This document shows, one piece after another, positions 43,587-55,357 of a stretch of DNA of 64,000 bases (within the stretch, counting starts at the first letter, position 1; the number at the start of each line of letters is the position of its first letter). The stretch comes from Doryteuthis pealeii. Its lineage: Eukaryota; Mollusca; Cephalopoda; Myopsida; Loliginidae. The position numbers and the translations under genes are program-made. Where the stretch lies: the NCBI GenBank assembly GCA_023376005.1, contig CM042152.1:70121345-70185344 (forward strand), in the 5' to 3' direction. The notes under the pieces were generated by a model that was not told where the DNA came from, did not search any database, and saw only the letters and a list, made by a program, of their open reading frames with translations.

Positions 43587-44354
43587 TTACTTTTTAAATC
43601 TGCTTTGGGTGGTCACTCCAAAATAGGCCCAGTCCTAATTAGTGATCTATTTCAATTTAAGATTTAAGATGGTTTTTTTTTTTGACAATGAACAAACATT
43701 TCTGTGATTTCTAAATATTTTGGAGACCTTACCTTTGGGACTATTTTTTCTTTCTTTATCTTCTTTTCCTCTTTTTTTTTTTGTTTGTTTCTGTTGAAAT
43801 CAGCCTGACAACTTCCTTTCAATTTCCTTTTACTTACAGTTGAACACAATTTCTCTTCTTCCCCTTCACCTGCCTGCTAAGCCACTCAGTATATTAGCAA
43901 ATATCACTTGTTCACTCATTCACCAAGCACCTTTCTACTTGAATGTTTCAACTAACTTTTTGCCTGTGGTAATTTCTTTGGTAATCTGAACATTAGCTAC
44001 ATAAATGAGTAACCTCCCCTTGTTTCTTTCACTTTGAGGAAGCCTTATGTTTTGGTTTGCTATTCTCATTTCACTGTAAATCTACACTGAAAATATGAAT
44101 TTGTTTGAATCAATACAACTGCATGTTTTAACACGAAAATATCATAAAATGTGTTCTTAATTGTGCTTGCACATTATTTGAAATGAACTTAATTGTTATT
44201 AAGGCTTCCTCAGAGTGAAAGAAACAAGGGGAGGTTACTCTTATTTATGAAGCTAATGTTCAGATTACCATTTCTTTTTACTTAAAAGACTCTCTTCGAT
44301 TTCCATACATAAAAGTTTTCACTTTGCATAAACAAACACGTCAAGAATCAGTCC

Positions 44355-44800
44355 AGCCCTGTCGGCTTTAGGATATGACTGCACCTCTTCAAATGGGTAA
44401 GACCCTCACCCCCAATGGGGCCACTTGTTGGTCGTGGGTTGTGACACGTGATGCTTAAGGACAGAACCCTGGTGGCTGAGCTGTCCATAACACTTTGGCT
44501 TTCACTTAGGCTAAACAGGTGGTCGGAGTGGCCCCCTCAGATCAGCTGGTCACATCAATCCCTAGCATCTCTATTTTATTGCCCCAACCCTTTTTTTTAT
44601 CATAAATGTGCTAGAATGCAGTGGCCAAGGGTCTTAATGTCCTAGGTAGGACATTAAACTCTATCTGATGGGGAAGTTCCAGTTCTGGAGCCCTTGGGAA
44701 TGTGTTGTACCCCTTCATCTCCATTACTCCCTGGTCCGCTCTGACCCAGAGTGGTAGTACCTTTTAGGGTCCCATCTATAGGTTAAATAGAAAAATCTTT
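44355..44800 (+). repeat. Family C copy
   Basis: CAGCCCTGTCGGCTTTAGG, AATGGGGCCACTTG, CCTAGCATCTCTAT, GTTCCAGTTCTGGAGC and GTCCCATCTATAGGTTAAAT. The distal tail was replaced by the following minisatellite. Confidence 0.75.
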
Positions 44801-45190
44801 GGGCTATTAATTCCCAGATCTTTGGGCTATTAATTTCCAGATCTTTGGGCTATTAATTTCCAGATCTTTGGGCTATTTATTCCCAGATCTTTGGGCTATT
44901 AATTCCTAGATCTTTGAGATATTAATTCCCAGATCTTTGGGCTATTAATTCCCAGGACTTTGGCTATTAATTCCCAGGCTTTGGGCTATTAATTCCCAGG
45001 GCTTTGGATATTAATTTACAGATTTTTGGGCTATTAATTCCTAGATCTTTGAGATTTAATTCCAGATCTTTGGGCTTAATTCCCAGATCTTTGGGGTATT
45101 TCCCAGATCTTTGGGCTATTAATTCCCAGATCTTTGGGCTATTAATTCCCAGATCTTTGGGCTATTAATTCCCAGATCTTTGGGGTATTA
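44801..45190. repeat. Minisatellite, ~23 bp unit, about 17 copies
   Basis: Units of CTTTGGGCTATTAATTCCC plus AGAT, with several shortened or substituted units in the middle of the array and near-identical units at both ends. Confidence 0.95.
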
Positions 45191-45782
45191 ATTACATATT
45201 TACAGAATATAAACAAATATAAAGTATATATTTGGTTAATATTTCTATGTATGACTCGATATTTTGAACAAGTTCTGAAATTCCTACCCTACATTTCCAG
45301 ATCCCCTCCACCCCACTTTTTTGGTGTGTATACATGCTTTCAGACCAGTCTCATTTCTTTTTTTTTTTTTTTTTTTTTTTCATCTACATCTTCATTCTCT
45401 TCCATCTTGCTTGTTGCCAGCACCACACTTGGATGTCTTCTTTTTTTTTTTTTTTTTCATTTTTTTTTTTTCATTTTCCATTTTGATTGCTTTCTCTCTG
45501 ATTGCTCTGCTCAGCACTAACCTTATCAGTGAACCCGAAAGCTTTTGTGATTTTGCGATTGTGAATTAAACGAATTGCATAGTCACTAAAGTGATCGGGA
45601 TGCTGAAAATCTCTACTAACCTCTTGGGTACTACTGCTACTACTATTGTACACTGTTGTAGTATCATCTACTTATTTGCCTACCTACCTATACATCTAAT
45701 TAGTCATTTACCTATTTATCCTATCCTTTACTTACATACTAATATGCACTATCATGTTAACTAACTTATCTACTCTACGATT

Positions 45783-46105
45783 ACTGTATTTGACAGCATA
45801 TAAGACACACCCCAATTTCAGCAGGTCAGATTCCGGAAAAAAAGTTTTTAGTGTATTTAAGCATATATTATTCAAAACAGTCTAGCTGTGCATTACACAA
45901 GTAGAAACATAGCTGTATAAAAGCAATTTGGCAGTACAGGCAAGCAATAAGCATACACAAGACATCTCAATAGCAGGAAATAATAATAATAATAAAATTA
46001 TTAATAAGTCTCAAACTTCACCTATGATGTATAAGACACAGGGCAACTTTTGGAGACAAAATTTTTTGGAAAAAAAGTGCGTCCTATATGCTGTCAAATA
46101 CGGTA
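45783..46105. mobile_element. MITE with ~30 bp terminal inverted repeats
   Basis: Left end TACTGTATTTGACAGCATAT then AAGACACACC; right end is the inverse, GTGCGTCCTATATGCTGTCA then AATACGGTA. An inner inverted pair (GTATAAGACACAGGGCAACT region) was also noted. It is flanked by TA and non-coding. Confidence 0.8.
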
Positions 46106-46353
46106 CTTATATTGTCTATAGTTTTCAAACTGTTCAATTTCTTGTTTTCGTAGTTCCCATATCATTTCGACCGGTATATTCTCTCTGAGCCAGATTTATA
46201 AGGGGGGCAATTGCTCTGGGCCCACCTCCAAGAGGGGCACCCAGACTTCTTTTATAAAACCTGTAATAATCACTAATAGATTTAGTTTTATCATTTAAAA
46301 AATAATGGTGATTTGCTGCAAGCTGGACAAAAATTACTATATATAACCAAAAG

Positions 46354-46605
46354 GCCGGGTTAGCTCAGTCGGTATAGCGTTCGGCTAGGAACCACAAGGT
46401 TCCTAGTTTAATACAGTCCTCGCCAACTCAGCGTATGAGTAGCACAGGGATCTGTGCAGTAAAGTGGGGAGCTGATGATAGGTGTGGCTCTCCACATCAG
46501 ATGCTAAAGAACAATCTCCATGGTCTAGCGCTATTGAAAAGGGGATAGACTCCCTCGCTGACTGGCTGATACCAACTTTAGGCCGCCCCAACGAATTTAC
46601 TTACT
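46354..46605 (+). mobile_element. SINE A copy, full length
   Basis: GGCCGGGTTAGCTCAGTCGG head, including the 5' terminal GGCCGGG, to CAACGAATTTACTTAC. Confidence 0.87.
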
Positions 46606-47157
46606 TTACTTATGTTAGAATAGGTTGTGTAACTTGCCAGATTTTAAAGTGACCTATCTGCGAGTCAACTGCAAATACCTACTTTGACAATCACAAATTA
46701 GGGCTGCGGCCTAGTATATACAGTAATTGATCTAATGTATAATTACTTATATTGTCTATAGTTTTCAGACCATTCTACTTATAATCTATAATGGGGCAAT
46801 TGCTCTAGGCCCAACTACTAGAGAGGCACCCAGACTTCGTTTATAAAACCTGTAATAATTATAAAATTAGTTTTATTATTGAAAAAATAATTGTGATTTG
46901 CTGCTCATTGGAAAGAATTATATCACTTTGTCATAAAATACAAACTGAAAAATGTAGTAAAAGTTTTTCTTAGAGTCTATATAACTGAGAAAAATAAAAA
47001 TAGAATATTTTCATTGGAACTTAACGTATGTATCTTTTCTTTTGATAAATTCCTTTTACTTCAATTTCTTTTTATTTCTCATGTACCTAATTTAATTTCT
47101 AATTGAGGCAACTTGAGGGTCCCAGAAGTGCCACGGTCCTCCAAGGTCTAAATCTGG

Positions 47158-47192
<35 letters not shown>

Positions 47193-47194
<2 letters not shown>

Positions 47195-47466
47195 ATTAAA
47201 CAAAAGGCACATCTCCTGTTTAATAATTTTATTAACAATCTTTTTAAACTTTCTGGCCAACTTTCTGGCCAACTTTTTTTACATTTGGATGGAATCTGTA
47301 GATTAGTCCACCAAAGTTGATATCCCAAGTACTTTCGGCACTTGGGATATGAACTTTGGTGGACTAATCTACAGATTCCATCCAAATGTAAAAAAAGTTG
47401 GTCAGAAAGTTTAAAAAGATCGTTAATAAAATTGTTAAACAGGAGATGTGCCTTTTGTTTAATTCT
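47193..47466. repeat. Long palindrome (~270 bp) flanked by (TA)n
   Basis: Arms of about 130 bp, e.g. TTAAACAAAAGGCACATCTC against GAGATGTGCCTTTTGTTTAA, with apex CCCAAGTACTTTCGGCACTTGGG (written here only to mark the tip). A 14-bp local duplication, CTTTCTGGCCAACTTTCTGG, sits in one arm only. The apex carries GAAAGTACTT on the minus strand, reminiscent of a hammerhead stem III, but CTGATGA is absent. Confidence 0.9.
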
Positions 47467-47510
47467 ACATGTATAAATGAAAGAATGCTGCCCAAATACA
47501 CACACACACA

Positions 47511-47553
<43 letters not shown>

Positions 47554-48902
47554 CTGGATTTATAAGGGACAAAGACGCCAATTGGTCAACCAGCCAAAAC
47601 TCAATAGATCAGCTCTGTGATGACACTGGATGGTGTCTAGAGGAGGATATAACTGACAGGGACGGATAGTGAAAGATAGTCAAGAGAATATGTGCTATCA
47701 ACATAATTTGATGATAATGATGATGATCTGGTTTAGAAGAAAATTAACAGTTTATAAAAAATTCTTAGGGGTTGTACTTATTTATGGATAATATGTTATT
47801 TCTCTCTCCTAACCCTATCTGCTCACTTCTGAATATGATTTCTTATTTATATATATATACATATATACATTGAGATTCTACTTTTCTTATTCAATATCTA
47901 TTAAAGGTGAGTATTTGCTGTTGTTTTTTGGGGGTTTTGTTTTGTTTTAACAAAAAGTAGGGATATATGTGTGTATTTAAATCCAAACCAAGAAGTAATT
48001 GGAATACGAAAAATGGAAAATCTTTAATTCTTAGCTTCTTTTTATTGTTACATTTTTATAGGGTAAAAAAGAGAATAAATTAAACAAATACATTTTCTAA
48101 CATTGTAAGTCAAACGGCAATGAAGAACTAGCCTTTAGAAAAAGGAAATTGTTTTAAACCACTCACGAGTTTAGGGTTACATTTTTTTAGAATGTGTTTT
48201 AAATGTAGATATTTACCAAATTAGGATTTGACACAAGGGCAAGAGGATTGAATTCACTATTCAATAGTAATGGATCTGCAATATATACACACAAACACAA
48301 AATTATCAATCACTTTGAACTAATATTTTTTTTTTCCTTGATTTGCGACTTCTTTTATCTTCCTTCCATCCCCTACTCGGATATTTTCTTCTTAATATTT
48401 TTCTCCGTTCCTTATAGGAAAAAAAAATCTCAAAATTATCAATATAAAAGATATGGAAACAAGGGTCCAAATTAGCCATGTGGTTATTGGTGGATTACAT
48501 TTCCAATGGAACTATTATGTAGAATCAATAAGAATGCTACTAACCAAATTTGTACAATGCAGAACGAGGAACTAATCATAATTCATACAAGGCAGAAAAA
48601 GGCACTAATCGAATTTGTAAAAGAAAAAGGAAATTTACTAATTTATAAAAGAAGAAAAAAAAAAATCGTTGAATATTTACATAACAAAATAAATGCATTG
48701 ACCAAATTTTGTTTTACTTCATGAAAGAATCATTTCTTTCAAAACACAAATATTTATCTGGAAATAGATTAATTTAGAAATATCCGAATATATGAGTAAC
48801 AAAGGGAAGCAATGGAAAAACATTGGAGCTGTAATTGTGTACAATGTATGGAAAGTAAGGGTCCTGTTTAGTATATTATATTTATTGTAATTATTTGTGT
48901 AT

Positions 48903-49500
48903 AATCATCATCAACATGTCGCGCCGCCGGTGGCACGGATATCTATGACAATCTCTCACTAAACATCACTTATTGTCAATGGTAGGTCCTCCACACAGCA
49001 TCCAGTATCTGCACAGAGATGGTCTATGTAGGTCCTTGCTGGACGATCTGCACTAGTATGTCTGGTTTCCACAGGAGGACATCACTTATGAGTTCATCTT
49101 TACTTTTCCAGCAGTGTCCAGAATGTCTTGTTTGTCTTACTCGGATGGTTTGTGTGATGTGGGGCATGTGGCCATATAACTGCTTCCTTCTGAGGTGCTG
49201 TTTCCACGATTTGTTCAAGATTGCACACAGCATTCTTGTGCAGCTTCCATCTAGCCTATTCTCCAGGTGCTTCGTCAATGTCCATGTGGTGCAGCCATAC
49301 AGTAGCACTGATACCACCACAGCCTGGAAGATTTGTTGCTTTAACTTGACTGTGAGATCTGATTTCCATATAATGGACAATCTGTTTATAGCCGACCATG
49401 CCTTCCCTATGCATGCATTAACATCGCTTTCTATGGAAGAGATATTACTACCTAGGTAGTTCTACTGGCTTTAAAGGCTTACCATCAAGATTGTGTATAA
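48903..49500 (-). mobile_element. Non-LTR retrotransposon ORF fragment (family a), best copy
   Basis: Reverse strand encodes about 118 codons in one frame: KSDLTVKLKQQIFQAVVVSV, LLYGCTTWTLTKHLENRLDG, then LYGHMPHITQTIRVRQTRHS and GHCWKSKDELISDVLLWKPD. LLYGCTTW and the following helix-rich part match the region after the reverse-transcriptase domain of non-LTR retrotransposons. It is 5'-truncated and has no complete ORF. Confidence 0.82.
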
Positions 49501-49529
49501 TATTCTTTTTTTTTTTTCTTCTTTTGGAA

Positions 49530-49860
49530 GTCCGTCGCAGACGACGATGACGTCACTCCATGTCTTCATTTGTGGACCCTATGGTGGCTCATTAGTCCAA
49601 TTCTGGACTTGCAGATGTGGTCACACACGTTGCAGGGAAAATTCCCATCTACATTTGGTTGTTCATGACGACAAAGACGTCGATGCTCTGCAGTCCTGTT
49701 TATCTCATTATTGAGCTGCTTAGCTCCTGTGTGGTAGGCGTCATGTATAATATACATTCCTAACTGAACTATGATATTCTGGATAGAAAAAATTCTCACA
49801 TATAATACACACTGACTTTTTAAACTTTGTTGCACCGAGATTTTTTTTTTTTTCAACATG
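49530..49860 (-). mobile_element. LINE family a 3' end with C2H2-like knuckle
   Basis: Reverse strand encodes NVDGNFPCNVCDHICKSRIG then LMSHHRVHK, a C-x2-C...H-x3-H zinc-finger-like ending, which closes the ORF of several non-LTR families. It continues the fragment at 48903-49500. Confidence 0.65.
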
Positions 49861-49888
49861 TTATTGATTCGTTCTGGCTAAAAAAAAT

Positions 49889-50125
49889 GGGACTAAGTTA
49901 CCTTTAAGCACTCCAGGGGTGATCTGGATTCAGAAGGACATGTTTCGCTTTGCACCGTCAACATCCGGTTGTTTGTTAGTGTTAGGGTTAGCAGTTAGTT
50001 TTATAATTTTAAAAATGCGTCTAAAAATCATCTGGTAACAAACAACCGGATGTTGACGGTGCAAAGCGAAACATGTCCCTCTGAATCCAGGTTGCCCCTG
50101 GGGTGCTTAAAGGTAACTTGGTCCA
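49889..50125. repeat. Long palindrome (~235 bp)
   Basis: Arms of about 95 bp share CATCCGGTTGTTTGTTA / TAACAAACAACCGGATG and CGTCAACATCCGG. They include GCGAAACATGTCC near the outer part, with an AT-rich loop of about 50 bp. A decayed relative may lie at 56280-56375 (AACCGGATGTTGAC...AAACATGTCTCTGA). Confidence 0.87.
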
Positions 50126-50221
50126 AAAAAAGAATTTATACAGTTTACATTATGATTTAAAACACAAATTTTTCATAGTGTTTAGAGCAAATACAAAAAG
50201 ATGCAGAAAGCTTCTTGTAAA

Positions 50222-50455
50222 ATTAGTTCAGTCAATAGGGCATCCGCCTCGGAACCACAAATTTCCGGCCTTGCCAACTCAGCATATTAGTAGCATGGCT
50301 TTGATCTGTGTAGTAAAGTGAGAAGCTGATGGTAGGTGTGGCACACCACCTAAAATGCCAAAACAATCTCCCTGGTCTAGCACTAGTGAAAAGGGGATAG
50401 ACTCCCTCGTTATCCAGCTGATATCGACAATAGGCTATTCTGCCAACTTTACTAT
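50222..50455 (+). mobile_element. SINE A copy, diverged
   Basis: TTAGTTCAGTCAATAGGGCA head, partial B box deletion, to TGCCAACTTTACTATTAC. Confidence 0.78.
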
Positions 50456-50577
50456 TACTTATGAGAAACAAAATTATGAAGTTACAGTCAAGTTACATTG
50501 AATGCATATATAATATGCACTTAACATTTTTGTTGAAAGATCTGGAAAAATAGTGCATTATATATTATACACAAGTT

Positions 50578-50812
50578 TTAGCTCAGTCGGTAGAGTCTCT
50601 GGCTTGGAACTTCAAGGTTCCTAGTTCAATTGTGGCTTTCACCAACTCAGCGTATGAGTAGCACAGGGATCTGTGTGGTAAAGTGAGGATCTGATGGTAG
50701 ATGTGGTGCTCTGCCTCAGATGCTAAAAAAACAATCTCTTTGGTCGAGCACTAGTGAAAAGGGGATAGACTCCCTTGCTGGCCGGCTGATACCGGCTATA
50801 GGCTACCCCAAT
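50578..50812 (+). mobile_element. SINE A copy
   Basis: TTAGCTCAGTCGGTAGAGTC, GGTTCCTAGTTCAATTG, ending GGCTACCCCAATGTCTTA. Confidence 0.82.
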
Positions 50813-50991
50813 GTCTTATACACAAATAATTACAGTATTTTTGGTAATAGAATTATCACTGAAACATTGAAAAATATTTGTTTCCAAAACTGACAATTTT
50901 CCAGATAGTTTTTTTTTTCTTAGAAGAAAAGACGAGGAGGAGGAGCTCTCAAAGTAGTTTTTACTTATGAGAAGAGAGACCCTTTGGTTTG

Positions 50992-51212
50992 AATTTAGAG
51001 TTTTCCTTCTCTTAGACCGGTTGCTATACCATGGTTAAAGAACCCAGTCTGCCCTACTATTTACCCATTGCTCAAGAGAGAATAGTTAGATTTGTACCTT
51101 TCCCAAAGGTATTAGTGCTATGTGAAATGCAAACGGCCATGTCCAGGATTTGAACTCATCTCACCATGTCCATTTCCTACAGCGTTAACCATTACACCAC
51201 ATGCCTCCACTG
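50992..51212 (-). mobile_element. SINE B copy, reverse
   Basis: TTGAATTTAGAGTTTTCCTT, GAGAGAATAGTTAGATTTG, then AACCATTACACCACATGCC and TCC head. Confidence 0.8.
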
Positions 51213-51409
51213 AGGTAACAAAGGTATTATTGATTGACAGCTTATAAGATTACTTATAAAATGGATTTTTCCTCATGGTTTAATACCATTGTTGGATTGT
51301 GTAAAATAGTTCTAAATATACCTTACTTTCGGTTATCCTGTCTTGAATAGGCTGAGACATCTGTCTGGGAAAAAAGTTGATTATATCATCATCATAATCA
51401 TCATAATCA

Positions 51410-51900
51410 TGTTGTGCTAGTAACAAGGGTATCCATGACAATCTCTTGCCAACCGTCCCTATCATTCATTGCCCTCATGAGGTCCTCTGAGCAGCATCCA
51501 GTATCCATGCAGAGCTTGAGGGGGAATGCCAAAGGGATCGACGCAGTTTTTCTACCTACCACCCCATGAGTCTCGGCTTGTGGGTGGTCCCCACATAAAA
51601 CGGCCTTGTGCCATATCGTGTGAAAGTGGGACACATGTAAATACCAGTATCCATGCAGAGCTGGTTAATGTAGGTCTTTGCTGGACAGCCCACAATGACA
51701 TGCCCATTTACAGGTTTCCACAGGAGAATGTCACTTATGAGTTCGTCTTTGCAGTATCCAGCATGTCTTGTTCATCTCACTGAGTTGGTTTGTGTGATGA
51801 GGGGCAAGTGACTGTACAGCTGCTTTCTTGTGGGGTGCTGCTTCCACAATTTGTTTAAGATCGAACGCAGCATTTTTTTGCAGATAGTTCTCATGTATAT
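51410..51900 (-). mobile_element. LINE family a fragment
   Basis: TCCTCTGAGCAGCATCCAGT, AGAGCTGGTTAATGTAGG, GTCACTTATGAGTTCGTCTT and GTGACTGTACAGCTGCTTTC match 48990-49215 in order, with a duplicated CATGCAGAGCT block (near 51505 and 51650). Confidence 0.72.
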
Positions 51901-52204
51901 TCTCATTAATACTTGGAATATTTTTGTAATATAGAGGTGTCCTGGTATACACCACCTGAATTTATAGACTAGGTGAGGTCACGTGGTCTATTCCTCCGCC
52001 AATCAACAGCCATAATGTTCAGCTAATTGACTACTTAAACACTGATACTTTCCATAGTTCATTTGCATTTGCAACAATTGATGAGGAACTTACAATACCA
52101 ACGAGAACCAAAGGATTTCCACTGGACAAGCGCTCTTGCTTAAAGCCTATAAAAATGTAACAATACTCACTTAACTTTTTGTGCTGAAAAATTAGGAAAA
52201 ATAA

Positions 52205-52480
52205 TGTGTCTCATACCCAAATAATTATTAGTATTATCTGCGATATTCGGACTATTGTCCCCATCTTCATTGTTATTTGTACAACGTTTTGGCCGATATA
52301 CCCTCCGGCCTTCTTCAGGTATTTCTCGTCGGACTCGGGAACCTTCTTTTTGAACTCGGGAACTTTCTTGTCGTATTCGGGAGCCATCACGGAACTTTGA
52401 ACCTAACCCTTTATTTAGTCCACGGGGGTATCCTATTCTCATTCCGCTGATAATACTAATCTTCAAGCCTCATCTCAAAC
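52205..52480 (-). repeat. Family D copy, reverse
   Basis: Minus strand: CTGAAGAAGGCCGGAGGG, then TATATCGGCC and AAAACGTTGTAC, i.e. CTGAAGA with a GGCC/GGCC stem. A short array of about three 21-bp GACTCGGGAACCTTCTTTTT-like units lies at 52330-52390. Confidence 0.72.
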
Positions 52481-52569
52481 ATTCAGAGAAACAAATAATT
52501 ATGGTATGTTTGGAATAGAACAACCACCAAATCATTGTAAGATATTTGTTTCCAACACTATTTTCTAGG

Positions 52570-52950
52570 TTGTATTGATACTCATTGAGGGAGTTCAAAG
52601 GAGAGCTATTAAGGTAGTGAATGAATTTTAAAAAACTTTTGTATGAAGAAAGACTTAGGAAGACTGATTTACCAAGTTTGGTTTATCGACAAACCAGAGG
52701 AGATATGATTGAAGTCTATAAATATACACATGGATTTTATTCAACGAACTTTAAAATTTTTGCAAGTCAAAATTATTTAGTAACAAAGTGGTGAATTCAT
52801 CGAATGAACTACCATCATCAATAGTGAATGCCCCATCTCTAAACTCTTTTAAGGCAAGATTATAAATATTCTATGGAAATAAGATGAATGTTTTGAATAT
52901 AAAGAACAGCTGACAGGTCTCAGACCTAATATACTAGCTGAATAAGATAT
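52570..52950 (+). mobile_element. Non-LTR retrotransposon 3' ORF remnant (family c), + strand
   Basis: Broken frames read GVQRRAIK, YEERLRKTDLPSLVYRQ-like with stops, RGDMIEVYKYTHGFYS and a final NAPSLNSFKARL. This RR.RGDMI..YK ... FK.RLD pattern is typical of the post-RT region of CR1/Jockey-like elements. It is the only LINE piece in the sense direction here. Confidence 0.6.
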
Positions 52951-52959
52951 TATTACAGT

Positions 52960-53335
52960 TTTTCACAACAGCATTAGCTGATGGTATTTCCCTAGAGTCT
53001 GAGTGATAAGTCTCCTTAGATCTCCAGAACTCTTCTCAGTATTCTGGCAGATTGCAGCAGTGCAATATTCTGGATGGTCTCAATTCTTCCTCTGATTTCC
53101 AGGTTTTCCAATCTTTTTTCCAAGTTTTTTGGGACCGTTCCAAGTGTACCAACTACAATTGGTATCACTTTGGCTTTCATATTCCATAGCTTTTTCACTT
53201 CTCTGGCAAGGTCCAGATATTTGTCCATCTTTTCATTTTCCTTCATCATTAGCTTGTGATCTGCTGGAACTGCAAAATACACCAGTTGATAAGTTCTTTC
53301 TTTTCTGTTAATTAACACTAGGTCTGGTCTCTCAT
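52960..53335 (-). mobile_element. Non-LTR retrotransposon fragment (family b), best copy
   Basis: Reverse strand encodes 100 codons: NRKERTYQLVYFAVPADHKL, KYLDLAREVKKLWNMKAKVI, PIVVGTLGTVPKNLEKRLEN, then IRGRIETIQNIALLQSARIL. This is the conserved C-terminal region after the reverse transcriptase in an R2-like class of invertebrate elements; the clade call is from memory. Confidence 0.75.
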
Positions 53336-53475
53336 TATTATTATTATTATCATTATCAGATTACTTATAAAATGCATCTTTCCACATTGCTTAATACTGT
53401 TGTTGGATACATATTGTGCAATATACTTGCAGAATTTAGGGCTCAGAATGCTTATCTTTGTTTGATCTATATACT

Positions 53476-53757
53476 TGGACATGCAAGGTGTAATGGTTAA
53501 AGTCTTAGGAAATGGATTCGTCGACCTGAGTTCAAATCCTGGACAAGACTGTTTGCATTTTACTTTGCACTAATAACTTTGGAAAAGGTAGACATTCAAC
53601 TACTCTCCCTCCAGCTATGGGTAAATAGTAGGGAAGACAGGGCTCTTTAATTTTGGCTAGGTAACCAGTTTAGGAGAAGGAAAACTCTGAATTCAATCCT
53701 TTTAAATTCTACTTAAGGAATTGATCTTGTGTCACATCCTGCTCATGCAGAGGGGTT

Positions 53758-53765
<8 letters not shown>
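53476..53765 (+). mobile_element. SINE B copy, full length
   Basis: CATGCAAGGTGTAATGGTTA, GAGTTCAAATCCTGG, AATTGATCTTGTGTCACATC and GAGGGGTTGGTAAATA running straight into a TA tract, the usual 3' boundary of this SINE. Confidence 0.87.
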
Positions 53766-53790
<25 letters not shown>

Positions 53791-54813
53791 TTGGATTATT
53801 AAATTTGTCCTTTTTGTTCTGGTCAATCTCTTCTAGTCTTTTTTAGGTTTACAAGCCATCATAAATATAGGGAAGGGGTCTTTTTTCAGAAATAGATAAG
53901 TTTACTTCTGGAAAAATAAGAGGCCTTTTCTTTCCTTTTTTTTTTTTTTGTACAATGCATAAAAAAAAATTAAGCAAGGCTTTCTTTTTCTTGAATTGTA
54001 AAAATTTCTTTCTGAGTGAAAAAAAAAGGCTTTTCTCTTTCCTTTAAAATATAGAGAATGGTCTCTTTTTCTAGAAATGGAAAAGTTTATTTCGGCGGGG
54101 GGGAAGGGGGGTCTTTTCTCTTTCATTTAGATGTATAGTTCATAAAAAATATAGAGAAGGGTTTGCTTTTCTAGAAATGGAAAAATGTATTTCTGAGGGA
54201 AAAAGAAGCCTTTCTGTTTCATTCTTCTGGTGTACATTCTACAAAAGATAAGGTACTAAATGATATTAATTCCTTTTTCCATGGTTTTAGGGAACTTGTT
54301 CATTTATCAATAGGGCTACTCACTTGGCCTTTCTGGTTTTTTTTTTCACCTGGTCTAAAAACTTCCAATCTAGATTGATCAACATATTTACTTACCTGTC
54401 TTTTTGTTTGACTACAACAGATTTCTATCTTGTTATTTATTTACACCTTGAGTAAACAAGGTATCAACCACTCATCAATTTCCTCTCTTTGGATCCACCC
54501 TTCCCCCTAACTAATCACTCTACTACATTCAGGTATACAATTACATCTCTTATAAGCAGACAGGTATCTATCTCTAATCTCTACCCATCATCTATTAATC
54601 CCACCTGATTATGAGTTATAAGTATCTATATATCTTGAAAAATCAATTATCTAATCTAATTAACTTACACTCTTCATATTCTCCTCACACTTTGTACTAT
54701 TAGTATATTCCCCTCACACCTGGTAATTAAACCTACTGACCTAAACTACCTGTAAACCAACTTTTATATATATGTATATATATATATATATTATATATAT
54801 ATATATATATATA

Positions 54814-55092
54814 TTTACCAACTCCTCTGCATGAGCAGGATACGACACAAGGTCAATTTCTTAAGCGGAGTTTAACAGGTTTGAATTCAGAGTTTTCCTT
54901 CTCCTAGACTGCTTACCTAGCCATGGTTAAAGAGCCCAGTCTGCACTGCTATTTACCCATAGCTGGAAGGAGAGTCAGATTCATACCTTTCCCAAGGGTA
55001 TTAGCGCTAAGTGAAATGCAATTAACACCTCCAGGATTTGAATTCGGGGTGACAAGTCCATTTCCCATGACTTTAACCATTACACCAACTTT
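54814..55092 (-). mobile_element. SINE B copy, full length, reverse
   Basis: TTTACCAACTCCTCTGCATG directly after a TA tract, through TTAAGCGGAGTTTAACAGGT to TTTAACCATTACACCA. Confidence 0.86.
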
Positions 55093-55105
55093 TATATAAG
55101 TAAAG

Positions 55106-55357
55106 TAAAGTAAAGTCATAGGGACGGCCTAATGTTGGTATCAGCCAGACAACGAGGGAGTCTATACCCTTTTCATTAGCGCTAGACCAAGGTGATTATT
55201 TTAGCATCTGAGGTGGAACACCACAGCTACTATCAGCTTCTTACTTTACCGCACAGATCCCTGTGCTACTCATACACTGAGTTAGTGAGGGCCAGTATCG
55301 AACTAGGAACCTTGTGGTTTCTAGCCGAACGCTCTACCGACTGAGCTAAACCAGCGC
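55106..55357 (-). mobile_element. SINE A copy, reverse
   Basis: AAAGTCATAGGGACGGCCTA to CTACCGACTGAGCTAAACC. It adjoins the reverse SINE B, repeating the A-B pairing seen at 22829-23357 and 42764-43586. Confidence 0.86.

Larger units (their letters stand above)
42281..43743 (+). mobile_element. Mariner-type remnant 1 with nested SINEs
   Basis: The left TIR (GTAATCACAAAAGTAAGG then TCTCCAAA) and the inverse at 43716-43743 define the ends; a TA precedes the left end. After about 150 bp a frame resembles the N-terminal helix-turn-helix of mariner transposases: MELPLDATTKCEVCAVIHFL, then NAKDIKLIEIHRKLMEVYG, followed by a stop. A nested SINE block splits the 3' part at ATCATTG (42763); the element resumes TTGACAATG at 43682, as the uninterrupted copy at 62450 shows. 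It has no intact transposase. Confidence 0.82.
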
